This document shows positions 22,558 through 31,494 of a stretch of DNA of 64,000 nt, piece by piece. The first letter of the stretch is position 1; every line of letters begins with the position of its first letter. Below the pieces are notes generated by a model. It did no database searches. It had not been told where the DNA came from and saw only the letters and a program-made list of their open reading frames with translations. Source of the DNA: a virus; the IMG/VR virus record IMGVR_UViG_3300044635_002180, positions 1 to 64,000 of that record, one strand, 5' to 3'. Both the position numbers and the translations under genes were made by a program.

Positions 22558-22988
22558 ACACAGTTAATCACTACACAGACTTTGCCAATGCAGAAAAATA
22601 CGCCAAAGATTATGATGCCATCATTTCTCTTGGTCATTTTCTTCCAGAACAATTTCGCGAAGGTAAAAAATATTTGTTTTTAGATTTTGAAGATGAAACA
22701 TTTGGCTCCATTGCAACCAATCCCGAAGATGCAAAGCATGCGCCCACTGAAGGACATGTTCGTCAAATTATTGAGTTTGTGCGCGAGCTTGCTCCCATTG
22801 ATAAGCTGCTGATTCATTGCTTTGCTGGTTACAGCAGAAGCCCTGCTGGGGTTTTAATTGCAAAATGTGAGCGAGATGGTAAAACTCCTCATCAAGCAAA
22901 AGACGAACTCAAAGATGCTAGAATTCCAGACAAGCTGATACCTCATCCAAATGATATTATGCTGCATCAATATCTAATGATCAAATGA
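22554..22988 (+). CDS. dual-specificity/tyrosine phosphatase-like protein
   Basis: 144 residues. The P-loop HCFAGYSRSP (H88, C89, R95) is the cysteine-phosphatase signature HCxxGxSRS, and D45 or D47 could act as general acid. Expected to remove phosphate from proteins, nucleotides or RNA 5' ends. Cytoplasmic. Followed closely by a metallophosphoesterase gene. Confidence 0.85.
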   Translation: MNTVNHYTDFANAEKYAKDYDAIISLGHFLPEQFREGKKYLFLDFEDETFGSIATNPEDAKHAPTEGHVRQIIEFVRELAPIDKLLIHCFAGYSRSPAGVLIAKCERDGKTPHQAKDELKDARIPDKLIPHPNDIMLHQYLMIK

Positions 22989-22989
22989 T

Positions 22990-23184
22990 ATGAAAATTGG
23001 ACCAAGAGAATACAATGATCAAGAGACTGCTATAATTGGGAGTTGTAAGATGCAAATTCAATCTCTTCAATCAGAAATTGAAGAACACTGGCAAATACTC
23101 ATCAAGCAGTTGAATGTACCTGATAAAATTCCAAATCCAGAAACGGACCATCTTTGGGATTATATCATGAATGATTTCATTTGA
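22990..23184 (+). CDS. small hypothetical protein
   Basis: 64 residues, helical, no known motif. Starts 1 nt after the phosphatase stop; the next promoter begins within its last codons. Confidence 0.5.
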   Translation: MKIGPREYNDQETAIIGSCKMQIQSLQSEIEEHWQILIKQLNVPDKIPNPETDHLWDYIMNDFI

Positions 23185-23208
23185 TTTTTACAGGAAATAT
23201 CTTATACT
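23181..23208 (+). promoter_or_regulatory. early promoter, rightward
   Basis: TTGATT (23181-23186), 16-nt spacer, TATACT (23203-23208), then 6 nt to the ATG at 23215. Confidence 0.7.
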
Positions 23209-23214
23209 ATAAGA

Positions 23215-23928
23215 ATGAAAGAAAAAGATAAAATAATAATGCTTGGTGATATTCATGGCGAATTTGGTAAATTCCGGTGGTTTCTAAGAAATATTAGCGA
23301 CGCTTATATCATACAAGTGGGTGACTTTGGCGCTGGTTTTCACAAAGAAAATTATTACAAGACTGAGTTTAATCAACTCAATGATAAGCTCGAAGATACG
23401 AATTGCCATGTATACGCAATTCGAGGCAACCATGATAATCCTGCATGGTTCAAAGAATCTAACAACCCGTTCGATTTAAAGAATATCACATTGCTGCAAG
23501 ATTATTCAGAGTTGAATCTACTTGGCAAAAGCATCTTGCTTGTTGGTGGTGCCATAAGCATTGACCGAAGATTCCGTGTACCTGACAAAAGTTATTGGCA
23601 TGATGAAAGTTTTGTCCTCAAGCTAGACGATGAATTTCCATACAAGGATCGCCAGTATGATGTTGTTGTAACTCACACTCGACCAGGTGTATGTGGTTCT
23701 TTCAAAGGATTTTCCAACATCAAAGATTGGATTGATCAAGATGCAGATCTCAAGAATGATTTGATTGAAGAAAGTCAAGCATTAGACTATCTGTACGAAC
23801 ACACTAAACCCAAGCATTGGATGTACGGACATTTTCATTGTGGTGATGTAACTACGTATGAAGATACAATCTTTAGATGCTTAGACATTGATGAATTATA
23901 TGAACACAACACCCTCATACTTCCATAA
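23215..23928 (+). CDS. calcineurin-like metallophosphoesterase
   Basis: 237 residues with all the family metal motifs: GDIHG (11-15), GDFG (36-39), GNHD (71-74), THTRP (153-157) and GHFH (205-208). Such enzymes cut phosphomonoesters or diesters in nucleotides, RNA or proteins; substrate unknown here. Own promoter 6 nt before the ATG. Confidence 0.9.
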   Translation: MKEKDKIIMLGDIHGEFGKFRWFLRNISDAYIIQVGDFGAGFHKENYYKTEFNQLNDKLEDTNCHVYAIRGNHDNPAWFKESNNPFDLKNITLLQDYSELNLLGKSILLVGGAISIDRRFRVPDKSYWHDESFVLKLDDEFPYKDRQYDVVVTHTRPGVCGSFKGFSNIKDWIDQDADLKNDLIEESQALDYLYEHTKPKHWMYGHFHCGDVTTYEDTIFRCLDIDELYEHNTLILP

Positions 23929-24121
23929 ACATGCTGTTTTTATCAGCAGAATTTCAGATACCATTTGCTTTGGCCACACCGGCATAAGCTTCACTGATGC
24001 TTCATGCGGTAGTGGTTATTGGTTTCACCCAGATGGCATGGAACAAGTAATTCATGTACAACCAACTGAAGTTTGGTTTGATGAAGACGCTTATATCATT
24101 GGACCACCCAATTATAAATAA
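23900..24121 (+). CDS. small hypothetical protein
   Basis: 73 residues from the ATG at 23900, overlapping the phosphoesterase end by 29 nt. Beta-rich with several aromatic residues. Unknown function. Confidence 0.5.
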   Translation: MNTTPSYFHKHAVFISRISDTICFGHTGISFTDASCGSGYWFHPDGMEQVIHVQPTEVWFDEDAYIIGPPNYK

Positions 24122-24126
24122 AATTT

Positions 24127-24327
24127 ATGAACGAAGAAATGCTTAAAAATGAAATTGCACAATTGCAAACTGATCTCGAGATTATGCGCAAGAAAAAAGA
24201 ATACTATGAACAATTTTATTCTCCTTGCTTAGGCATTTATTATGGTCGCGTTGCAATGAGTGATGATGCCATCATTGACAACATTAAAAAGATCGAAAAG
24301 CTTCTGCGTGAACCAAACTTCAATTAA
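24127..24327 (+). CDS. small coiled-coil protein
   Basis: 66 residues; the first 28 form a coiled coil (heptads of Leu/Ile), then a Cys/Tyr-rich loop and a second helix. Unknown function. An ATAAATA lies 6 nt upstream, but it falls across the previous stop and I do not count it as a promoter. Confidence 0.5.
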   Translation: MNEEMLKNEIAQLQTDLEIMRKKKEYYEQFYSPCLGIYYGRVAMSDDAIIDNIKKIEKLLREPNFN

Positions 24328-24331
24328 CATT

Positions 24332-24640
24332 ATGACAGAAAAAGAATTCGTAATTTGGCTGCATGGCTTTTTAGAAATAAGCAGCGTTAAAACGCTGGAC
24401 GAAAATCAACTGCAGGTGATCAAAGATCATCTTAATACTTTTTTCGTCAAGGTTACACCAAACCGTGAGAAAGATGATGTATCAGAAGAGCAGAGAGAAA
24501 TGCGTATACCACCTGTTTATCCACATGCTAACTGGCCTACCATTCCAAAAGCTCCAGGTAATACGCCACCAAAATTTTCAGAAATTTGGTGCTGTGATAA
24601 TACCACCACACAATATCCCAACAATCAAACATACTGCTAA
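24332..24640 (+). CDS. conserved phage protein
   Basis: 102 residues from the ATG at 24332. The opening MTEKEFVIWLHGFLE and later LQVIKDHLNTF match a widespread small phage family of unknown function. Pro-rich C-terminus. Confidence 0.6.
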   Translation: MTEKEFVIWLHGFLEISSVKTLDENQLQVIKDHLNTFFVKVTPNREKDDVSEEQREMRIPPVYPHANWPTIPKAPGNTPPKFSEIWCCDNTTTQYPNNQTYC

Positions 24641-24641
24641 C

Positions 24642-25247
24642 ATGGATAATCAAATTAATTTCGAACAACAATTAATGCAAAAATACCCAGACCTCTTCTA
24701 TAAAAAAGAAGACGGTACTTTGGAATGTCCTTGTGGTGCATGGGTACCACGCGGATGGGAGTCCATTGTAGATGAGTTGTGCGGCTCAATCACTAACTAC
24801 ACTAAAGGCACATATCGAAGCAAATGCGAAATCACCAGCAAAAAATATTACCTCTGGAGTGGGGTGGCTGATATTCTTAATTGGGTTCACAGACATTTGT
24901 TTGTTAAACTATTTCCAAAATACAATAAATGGAAGTATAATAAATCATTCTTTTTATTTCTTAATAGGTTTAGGAGCCGCACGCACAAGCATGTCAAGTA
25001 TCTCAAAGATTATCCACCAGATGTAAAAATTGATCAAATCAAAGAAAAATTCGGAGAGCTTCGATTTTACTATTCAGGTGGTGATGAGCAAGTGGCTGGA
25101 ATGGTTCGCTTTGCAGAATATCTTTGCAGCAAAACATGTGAAGTGAGTGGTGAAAAGGGACGTCTTTGTATTCGTGGTAATTGGTATAAAACTCTTTCTG
25201 AAAACACTCGCAGTACAGACATTTACAAAGACTACAAACCTGTATAA
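24642..25247 (+). CDS. conserved phage protein
   Basis: 201 residues from the ATG at 24642. CPCGAWVPRGWESIVDELC, EKFGELRFYYSGGD and TCEVSGEKG are conserved signatures of a phage family of unknown function with a probable Cys-rich metal site. A hydrophobic, basic insert (about 85-125) seems to interrupt the core. Confidence 0.65.
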   Translation: MDNQINFEQQLMQKYPDLFYKKEDGTLECPCGAWVPRGWESIVDELCGSITNYTKGTYRSKCEITSKKYYLWSGVADILNWVHRHLFVKLFPKYNKWKYNKSFFLFLNRFRSRTHKHVKYLKDYPPDVKIDQIKEKFGELRFYYSGGDEQVAGMVRFAEYLCSKTCEVSGEKGRLCIRGNWYKTLSENTRSTDIYKDYKPV

Positions 25248-25270
25248 TAACATTCAACCTCTGGTAAAAT

Positions 25271-25417
25271 ATGTTTGAAAGATTTGACTCTGGCCCTGGT
25301 TGGAGAGATGAAACTGATGAAAATCAGCCACCGCCTCCTTGGTATATGCAAGTTCTAGGTTTGGTTATAGTTGCGGCAGTCATTTGGATTGTTTACGAAG
25401 GAATTAAAAGTCTATAA
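25271..25417 (+). CDS. small membrane protein
   Basis: 48 residues. Polar N-terminus with PPPPW, then one membrane helix (about 26-42, VLGLVIVAAVIWIV). Ends 2 nt before the next ATG. Confidence 0.55.
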   Translation: MFERFDSGPGWRDETDENQPPPPWYMQVLGLVIVAAVIWIVYEGIKSL

Positions 25418-25419
25418 TT

Positions 25420-25740
25420 ATGGAATATTCAGAAACAGTCACAATCGAACGCAATTACTACTTTGATATAAATGGTGAAAAAGTGCCAAACGAAGAAGAC
25501 ATGCTGGCATTTCTACTGGATGAAGGCATCTTGTTTTCTGGCAATGATTATGGAGATGGCACTGTAAATCTTTACATCAACATTAATGATTATTTTGCAC
25601 CTGCTGCTGATGCAGAGAGTTTACCAGACAAAGACATTGCGAAACTATTTGAAATGTATAGGGAAAACGGTTATAATGGTGTTGCTCAATATGTAGCAGA
25701 TAAAAGAGGCATTCCAAACAAAAGATGGAGAGACAAATGA
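25420..25740 (+). CDS. hypothetical protein
   Basis: 106 residues, acidic, beta N-terminal half and helical C-terminal half. No recognised domain. TAATTATG junction upstream and ATGA overlap downstream. Confidence 0.55.
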   Translation: MEYSETVTIERNYYFDINGEKVPNEEDMLAFLLDEGILFSGNDYGDGTVNLYININDYFAPAADAESLPDKDIAKLFEMYRENGYNGVAQYVADKRGIPNKRWRDK

Positions 25741-25901
25741 ACGAAACAGAACAAAAACTACTAGAGAGAGCAATCAAAGCAGAAGCTCAAGCAAAGTTTC
25801 TTGTTGAAGCGTTATATAAAATTAGAACAATTTCTCCTTTTGATAAAGCTTATTATATTGCAGATGCCGCATGTGCTGGCTATGAAAACCCAAAAGAATA
25901 A
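25737..25901 (+). CDS. small hypothetical protein
   Basis: 54 residues, helical (MNETEQKLLERAIKAEAQAK), no recognised motif. Starts at an ATGA overlap and ends at a TAATATG junction, which supports it. Confidence 0.5.
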   Translation: MNETEQKLLERAIKAEAQAKFLVEALYKIRTISPFDKAYYIADAACAGYENPKE

Positions 25902-25902
25902 T

Positions 25903-26205
25903 ATGACACAAGAACAAATCAAAAACGTCGAATCAGTTGTTAAACTCGCTCTTGAAATCTATGCTGACAAGCAAGAACAGTGGGACACCAACATTGAAAC
26001 AATCACCAAAGAAGCTTTTGCAGAACTAAGGATAAAACCCGTGCACCAAACGACTCTTCAAAGAAAAGACTGTGAAATAGATCGTTTCAAAGAAGGACTA
26101 AGGCAACATGAAAACGCCATTGACAATCTGAGAGGATACATTACATTCTTGGAGAGCAAAATCTCTAAACTAGAGAATGAACTTGACGAACATGAAAGTT
26201 ATTAA
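25903..26205 (+). CDS. coiled-coil hypothetical protein
   Basis: 100 residues from the ATG at 25903. Mostly helical; residues about 62-98 are a coiled coil ending in ENELDEHESY. Unknown function. Confidence 0.55.
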   Translation: MTQEQIKNVESVVKLALEIYADKQEQWDTNIETITKEAFAELRIKPVHQTTLQRKDCEIDRFKEGLRQHENAIDNLRGYITFLESKISKLENELDEHESY

Positions 26206-26209
26206 TTAT

Positions 26210-26560
26210 ATGAGTAAAAAAACAAAAAATCTTTTTAGAGTTGACCTCAATTTAAAATATCTTGTTTATACTGACAAAGAAAAATATACAGAGGACGATG
26301 TGTTAGATTGGATTCAAAATGAGGTGCATTCTAATGAATTTGATGGTGATGGTGCATTAGAAATTGAAAAAGTTGAATCTTCTGAACAAATTCAAGACTT
26401 TTTAGACATGGATATTGAATATTATGTCTATTATACAAGCGGAGAAGATGACAGTACTTCTATTGATACTTTGGTTGAAGAGCTAGGTCTTGATGCAAAT
26501 ATTCTTGTTGAAAAACTTCGCAAGCTTGGATATACTGTCTCTAAACCCAAAAAGAAATGA
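26210..26560 (+). CDS. hypothetical protein
   Basis: 116 residues from the ATG at 26210. Acidic middle, basic ends (KPKKK). No recognised family. Follows the previous gene by 4 nt. Confidence 0.55.
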   Translation: MSKKTKNLFRVDLNLKYLVYTDKEKYTEDDVLDWIQNEVHSNEFDGDGALEIEKVESSEQIQDFLDMDIEYYVYYTSGEDDSTSIDTLVEELGLDANILVEKLRKLGYTVSKPKKK

Positions 26561-26565
26561 ATATT

Positions 26566-26706
26566 ATGAGTAATCTACTAGCATTAGCTATTGAAATCCC
26601 TGATTGGCTCTTTTGTGGTCCATATTGGGGAGGATTTTTTACAGCAACTGCACTTGGAGTGGCATTGTTCCTATATGTAATGTCAAACTTTAATCCGTTC
26701 GGATAA
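26566..26706 (+). CDS. small membrane protein
   Basis: 46 residues with a hydrophobic stretch (about 19-40, ending ALFLYVMS). Stop overlaps the next ATG by one base (TAATG). Confidence 0.5.
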   Translation: MSNLLALAIEIPDWLFCGPYWGGFFTATALGVALFLYVMSNFNPFG

Positions 26707-27062
26707 TGAGTGAGGAAGATAAGATTTATGAATATCTTGTTGCTAACAGCAAGATAAAACGAACTCCAAAAGCAATTATGACAGAAGAAGAATTTAAAAC
26801 AAAATACAAATACCGAAGCTGGGAATGGCCAAAAATTGGTGATAAAGTAAAATTCAAAACATTCCTTGGAATGTTCTACCCATACTTCACCAACGTTATT
26901 CAATTCGCCAAAGACAACTTAAAGGTTGGTGAAATTTATACAGTCCGCAATTGTGAAGTTTATAGTTCATGGTGCGCTGTATGGTTAGATGAAATTGAAG
27001 GCGATCATTTCTTTCACCTCTCAATGTTTGAATGGCCAATAAAGGAGGGAAACAATGAGTAG
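26706..27062 (+). CDS. conserved phage protein
   Basis: 118 residues. The segment EVYSSWCAVWLDE followed by FFHLSMFEW is a recurrent small-phage-protein signature of unknown function. Possibly beta-barrel in the second half. Confidence 0.55.
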   Translation: MSEEDKIYEYLVANSKIKRTPKAIMTEEEFKTKYKYRSWEWPKIGDKVKFKTFLGMFYPYFTNVIQFAKDNLKVGEIYTVRNCEVYSSWCAVWLDEIEGDHFFHLSMFEWPIKEGNNE

Positions 27063-27162
27063 ATATAACGACCCAAACAATAAAGTAATGGATGGTTGGC
27101 CAACTATTATAATGTTGATTTTATTCATTTCGGGTATAGTTTATATTTGGCTCAATAATTAA
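27055..27162 (+). CDS. very small membrane protein
   Basis: 35 residues: polar start (MSRYNDPNNK) and one membrane helix (IIMLILFISGIVYIW). Overlaps the previous gene by 8 nt. Confidence 0.5.
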   Translation: MSRYNDPNNKVMDGWPTIIMLILFISGIVYIWLNN

Positions 27163-27170
27163 AAAAGCAA

Positions 27171-27353
27171 ATGAATATTAATACAAAAATAAGTGAATTA
27201 GAAGAACATGCTGTTTATGGTGTGACTTGTAAATCTTTTGCAATATTACTAAAAGATAACAACATCTCTAAGAAAGAAATTATAGAATATTATAAACATG
27301 ATAGAGAATTTCTTGAGTTAGCTGATTTAGATGATATTTTTAAAAATGAATAG
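27171..27353 (+). CDS. small hypothetical protein
   Basis: 60 residues, helical, acidic C-terminus; unknown. Overlaps the YopX-like gene by 8 nt. Confidence 0.5.
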   Translation: MNINTKISELEEHAVYGVTCKSFAILLKDNNISKKEIIEYYKHDREFLELADLDDIFKNE

Positions 27354-27801
27354 AGAACTAAAATTCCGCATTTGGGATAAACAATATAAAAAGTGGATAG
27401 AAAACAGCAGCAGTCTTCACTGCTTTAGCAATTGGACAATTTGCCCGTTCACAGGTAATCTTGTTGATTATGTTGGAGCCTTTGGCTGTGACAACTTCAC
27501 AGCTTCTCCTGCTCATGGTTATTACTTTGAAGGGGTAGAAGTCGTCAGAGAGCCACGCTATGTCATTCAGCAATACACTGGACTAGAAGATAAAAATGGA
27601 ACTCCCATTTTCGAAGGTGATTTGGTGAAAGCATATTTTAAAACCGAAGAAATCGGTGATATTACTTTTGACCGAGCGGGATTTTGTTTTAACTCCAAGT
27701 CCTTAAACGGAACATTCTTAGGAATTGTGGAGAGCGGTTTTCCTATTGAAGTTGTAGGAAATATTTTTGAGAACCGTGAACTAATTAAAAACAATGAGTG
27801 A
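27346..27801 (+). CDS. YopX-family protein
   Basis: 151 residues from the ATG at 27346. RELKFRIWDKQYKKWI at the start, QQYTGLEDKNGTPIFEGD in the middle and EVVGNIFEN near the end are the YopX signature, widespread in phages and prophages. The biochemical role is unknown. Confidence 0.85.
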   Translation: MNRELKFRIWDKQYKKWIENSSSLHCFSNWTICPFTGNLVDYVGAFGCDNFTASPAHGYYFEGVEVVREPRYVIQQYTGLEDKNGTPIFEGDLVKAYFKTEEIGDITFDRAGFCFNSKSLNGTFLGIVESGFPIEVVGNIFENRELIKNNE

Positions 27802-27810
27802 AGAAATTAT

Positions 27811-28071
27811 ATGATTCCAATCAAAGACAAAAAATACATGCTCAACTGTCAAGGCCCATACGACTATAACAGATATGCAGGTGATGAAAAAGAGACATTG
27901 CATTTCGGTCCATTTGGTCTTGAAGATGTACCTGTTACTCTCACAGACATTTATATTCCATACAAAATTGGCTGCGGATTAGGTGGTGCTGATTGGAGCA
28001 TTGTACAAGAAATTATTCACAAAACATTTGAGAAGAGCAAAAACGACGTCTATATTTGCAAATATGAATAA
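27811..28071 (+). CDS. small protein with macro-domain-like C-terminal motif
   Basis: 86 residues. The segment YIPYKIGCGLGGADW near residues 49-63, followed by a helix and a short strand, resembles the phosphate-binding loop region of macro domains (ADP-ribose binders). The N-terminal half lacks the usual macro core, so it is a fragment, a minimal variant or a chance likeness. Notable beside the NAD-pathway genes of this phage. Confidence 0.5.
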   Translation: MIPIKDKKYMLNCQGPYDYNRYAGDEKETLHFGPFGLEDVPVTLTDIYIPYKIGCGLGGADWSIVQEIIHKTFEKSKNDVYICKYE

Positions 28072-28318
28072 TACTAAAACCATCAAATGTTCATGCTATC
28101 ATGAAATGCTTCACCTTGAATGGGTTGAAGATCTCAATGTACTTGATATGTCTATTTGGGCTCCTTATAGCACAGATACAAGAATGTCATGGAAACAGAG
28201 GCTGCGGTATTGTTGGAGAATTTTAACGCATGGCAAGCCTTATGGTGATCAGCTTGTTTTGGAAAAGAACCATATTGCAGATCTAGTCGATTTTCTAATA
28301 AGCGTACAAAATCGCTGA
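28064..28318 (+). CDS. conserved phage protein
   Basis: 84 residues from the ATG at 28064 (8-nt overlap). KCSCYHEMLHLEW, then SIWAPY and RLRYCWRILTHGKPYGD, form a signature of a small phage family of unknown function. Cys/His residues near the start may bind metal. Confidence 0.6.
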   Translation: MNNTKTIKCSCYHEMLHLEWVEDLNVLDMSIWAPYSTDTRMSWKQRLRYCWRILTHGKPYGDQLVLEKNHIADLVDFLISVQNR

Positions 28319-28349
28319 GAGTGCTGCATTTAAATTGATGTTGATGTGC

Positions 28350-28356
28350 ATAAATA
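28350..28356 (+). promoter_or_regulatory. late promoter, rightward
   Basis: ATAAATA exactly 5 nt before the ATG at 28362; an out-of-frame ATG lies in between at 28358. Confidence 0.75.
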
Positions 28357-28361
28357 CATGC

Positions 28362-31300
28362 ATGTTAAACTTTCTTTTAGAGAATTACATCAGAAAACGT
28401 ACCAGATTATCAAAAGATCAGAGCTTTATTCGTGATATTTATAATCAATTCAGTGATGCGTTTGATGAAGAGCTGAATGCTGAAGAGTTTGTTGATAAAA
28501 TTGCGGAACTTTATGATCCAACTTATGAATTAACAAGCCCAGAACACAAGGGCATTTACATTGATTACATCATAGATAATCTCAAGCGCAATGTAATTCA
28601 GTTTGATCAAGCAAGTCAGCAAAAAACTCGCCGCATTCTCAAACAATACAATGAGGATCAAACTGGCGGCAGTCCAATGCTCAGCAAAGACTTGCAGCGT
28701 GCATATAGAAATATTACACCTGATCTGGAAAATGCCGCAAAAGATTTGGAAAATTACAACAAACAGGAAGTTATAAGCAGTCCTGAGTTTGAAACATTTT
28801 ACAGACAAGAAAGCAGTGGTGCCTTTGGTGGCCAGAATCAATCTGCTTTTTTTGAGGTTTTGGCGCGATTGTTTGATCCTTCACCAGATCAACGATACAT
28901 GAGATACATTGTTTATAATCTCACGCCACATGATTACATTGCAACTGTCAAAGAAGGAAAAAAAGAACAAAGAACAAGAACACCCAGCATTACCAAAGAA
29001 GATGGTCCTTTTGTAAAAAGTCTTCTCACTGCTCACATGGAGCAGGTGAATTTGGGCAATACCAAAATCAAGCGAGATGTCATGCGCTTTTATAGAGACA
29101 TCAGACCAATGCTGGTTGATGTTATAAAGCCTTACATACCAGTATACAACACAACAACAGAAATATCACAATCACTTGAATTGACCAAGGAATTTTTCAA
29201 AGAGAAAATTGGTGATCCCATTTACACAAATAATTCCAATTTATATTATTTGCTGCAAGATGTTTCTGATGCAAAAAAAGTTATTCAAGTAAAAACAAGT
29301 CAAGAGTTTGCCACTGTGCAGCGCCACTGCACAGGATATTGGTGCCTGCCCACCATAAGTTCGTATTTTCCATCTTGGATTTCCTTGGATGTGTATGGCT
29401 TTGTTGATTATGCTGTTGTACCAAAACCGCAATCAGGTTTTGTTAGCGGTGAAATTAAAAACAGACTCAACAATGCTGGACAAGGTGCGCCAATATTCAA
29501 AGCCAATGCAACTGATTATGAATCTCTGTTGGACTTTATGCTCAACAGCCCTGTTAGCAACATTGTAGCAACTCCATTCAAAAAGTTAGATATTTCTGAA
29601 ACTTTTAGTAGTTCATATGCCAATGATTATGCCATCTTTTTAGCAAGATCACCAGACATTGAAACAGTCAATGCTCTTGCTAATAAAAACTATGCTGACG
29701 CAAATGATTATCTGAGAGATGTGTTCAATATAACACCAGCAACAACCAAAGATTTGATGAGTTATCAAGCTTATGTTTTGCCAAAGTACATTATGTTTCA
29801 GCGCATTTTCAGCAAAATGCCAGATAATTATCCATTGTTTGAACAATTCAAAGGCAAAGCTGAAGGAGTTACAACTGGTACAATTTTAGATTATAGTCAG
29901 CTGGCCACAGGCTTGTTTGATGATTGGAAAAACAAATTGCAAGCATTTGTGAATGCATTCTTAAAAGATGCAAATGCATCTTTGCTTGATGCCAACAATT
30001 TAAAAGCCTTTGCATCAAGTTTTTCATATGCCAATGCCAACACAATAAAAACTTTGTTTCCAGAAAAATTCAACAAAGTATGCAGTGCATTGACAAAAAA
30101 AGTGCAGGATAGCACCATTCGCTTTGAAGGTGCATCTACATATGGCCGCGTGCGTGTATTCCTTGCTGATGTTTTGAGTGAAACCACAAACTACATCAAC
30201 AAAGATTTGCGAGATGCTTTATCAGCAAGCTTTGCTGATTACCTCAAAACTGGTGGCTTGCAAATGATGCAATGGAAAGCAGATGAAGGTGGTGATGAGC
30301 AGGTTTTAGAAAAATTAGCTGAACTTGTTAAATCAAATGTTTCAGACAAAGCAAAAGTCAACATCATTGGCATATACATGCAAATGCTTGATGATGTTTT
30401 GGATAATGAAGCACATCAGCGCAGCAGCAATGCAATTGCCGCACGCGCCAATGCAATATTGGAATCAATGAAACGATCTGCCGGTTACTTTGCAGTTGAT
30501 CAAAGTTCCATTGCACTGGCTGTTGCTAAATCATTGGAAAAACAAATTGCAAACAATGTGCCTTTGAGTGATGCTTTGTTTCAAGCCATTTATAAAACAT
30601 TTGCAGATGTTTATGTTGCAAAAATAAAAGCAATTAATGCACAAGCACCAAATTTTGTGCAGCGCATTGCTGTTTGTTTTCCAAAATCATCTCGCAGACC
30701 TCCCAATACTGCAGCACTGCTTTACCCAAATGCAGTCAATATTTCCAATGTTTATGTTAGTGTGGTGTTGAGAAACAAAGATTTGACAAGCTTTTTAAAA
30801 ACACCATTGGAATACAAAGATGCAGAAGATATTCAAGTGCGCAGTGGCAATCAAACATGGGATATAAACCATGGAGCTGTGGGCATGCATTATTTCTTTT
30901 ACAAGCAAAATCCATCATGGTCTGCAATTGAGCATTTGTTATCACTTGCAGCAAGTGATAACAGAGATGCAAGCAAAGCATCATTTGCACAGCAGTATTT
31001 GGTAGTGGTGAGAGATTGCCTTAATAAACTTGTGAGCACCTTTGATGCAAAGCCCATAGGATTGTATTTCAGACCATTCAGTTACTTGGCACGCAATGCT
31101 AATCAAATATTGAGTGAATACAAACAAAACAGAAGCAAATTTGATCAATTTGCTTTTATAATTACATTGAAGTTAAACAATGATAAGATCGTTGCCATCA
31201 GCGACCGCGGTCGTGTTATGCATGTTAGTCCTGCTGGTACATTGCGAATTTCCACATATGATGATTTTGCTGATGATCAAGTGCAAGCTGAAAATCGCAC

Positions 31301-31373
31301 ATTAAAAATTAAAAATTTCAATGTTTTATTTGAACGAGTCAATTCATACAATAAATTAATTGATGCAAGATGA
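28362..31373 (+). CDS. large late protein of unknown function
   Basis: 1003 residues from the ATG at 28362, chosen because the late promoter ends 5 nt upstream; an ATG at 28335 lies upstream of it. Largely helical and Ala/Asn/Lys-rich. The most conserved-looking stretch is near residues 317-345 (QRHCTGYWCLP, then SWISLDVYGF), with His, Cys and Trp spaced as if forming an active or metal site. A late promoter suggests a virion or morphogenesis role, perhaps an internal or ejected protein; I recognise no family. It is followed by the sugar-nucleotide genes. Confidence 0.65.
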   Translation: MLNFLLENYIRKRTRLSKDQSFIRDIYNQFSDAFDEELNAEEFVDKIAELYDPTYELTSPEHKGIYIDYIIDNLKRNVIQFDQASQQKTRRILKQYNEDQTGGSPMLSKDLQRAYRNITPDLENAAKDLENYNKQEVISSPEFETFYRQESSGAFGGQNQSAFFEVLARLFDPSPDQRYMRYIVYNLTPHDYIATVKEGKKEQRTRTPSITKEDGPFVKSLLTAHMEQVNLGNTKIKRDVMRFYRDIRPMLVDVIKPYIPVYNTTTEISQSLELTKEFFKEKIGDPIYTNNSNLYYLLQDVSDAKKVIQVKTSQEFATVQRHCTGYWCLPTISSYFPSWISLDVYGFVDYAVVPKPQSGFVSGEIKNRLNNAGQGAPIFKANATDYESLLDFMLNSPVSNIVATPFKKLDISETFSSSYANDYAIFLARSPDIETVNALANKNYADANDYLRDVFNITPATTKDLMSYQAYVLPKYIMFQRIFSKMPDNYPLFEQFKGKAEGVTTGTILDYSQLATGLFDDWKNKLQAFVNAFLKDANASLLDANNLKAFASSFSYANANTIKTLFPEKFNKVCSALTKKVQDSTIRFEGASTYGRVRVFLADVLSETTNYINKDLRDALSASFADYLKTGGLQMMQWKADEGGDEQVLEKLAELVKSNVSDKAKVNIIGIYMQMLDDVLDNEAHQRSSNAIAARANAILESMKRSAGYFAVDQSSIALAVAKSLEKQIANNVPLSDALFQAIYKTFADVYVAKIKAINAQAPNFVQRIAVCFPKSSRRPPNTAALLYPNAVNISNVYVSVVLRNKDLTSFLKTPLEYKDAEDIQVRSGNQTWDINHGAVGMHYFFYKQNPSWSAIEHLLSLAASDNRDASKASFAQQYLVVVRDCLNKLVSTFDAKPIGLYFRPFSYLARNANQILSEYKQNRSKFDQFAFIITLKLNNDKIVAISDRGRVMHVSPAGTLRISTYDDFADDQVQAENRTLKIKNFNVLFERVNSYNKLIDAR

Positions 31374-31494
31374 ACATGAACACATTGCCTTTTTAATTTT
31401 GTTTGCAGCAGCATGCATTAGTGTTGCAATTGCAATGCAACAAATTAAATGCATCCATGATTCTGCTCCTTGGTGCGACTGGTTATGTTGGTAA
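31363..31494 (+). CDS. possible 43-residue membrane protein
   Basis: Reads MQDEHEHIAFLILFAAACIS and onward, with one membrane segment and a Cys/Trp-rich end. It overlaps the 1003-residue gene by 11 nt and the RmlD-like gene by 38 nt in another frame, so it bridges an 83-nt gap in an otherwise packed region. Low certainty because the overlap is long. Confidence 0.4.
   Translation: MQDEHEHIAFLILFAAACISVAIAMQQIKCIHDSAPWCDWLCW

Noticed and set aside
24114-24120. ATAAATA 6 nt before the ATG at 24127
   Set aside because: It falls across the previous coding end in an operon of early-type small genes, and a single match in AT-rich DNA is expected by chance.
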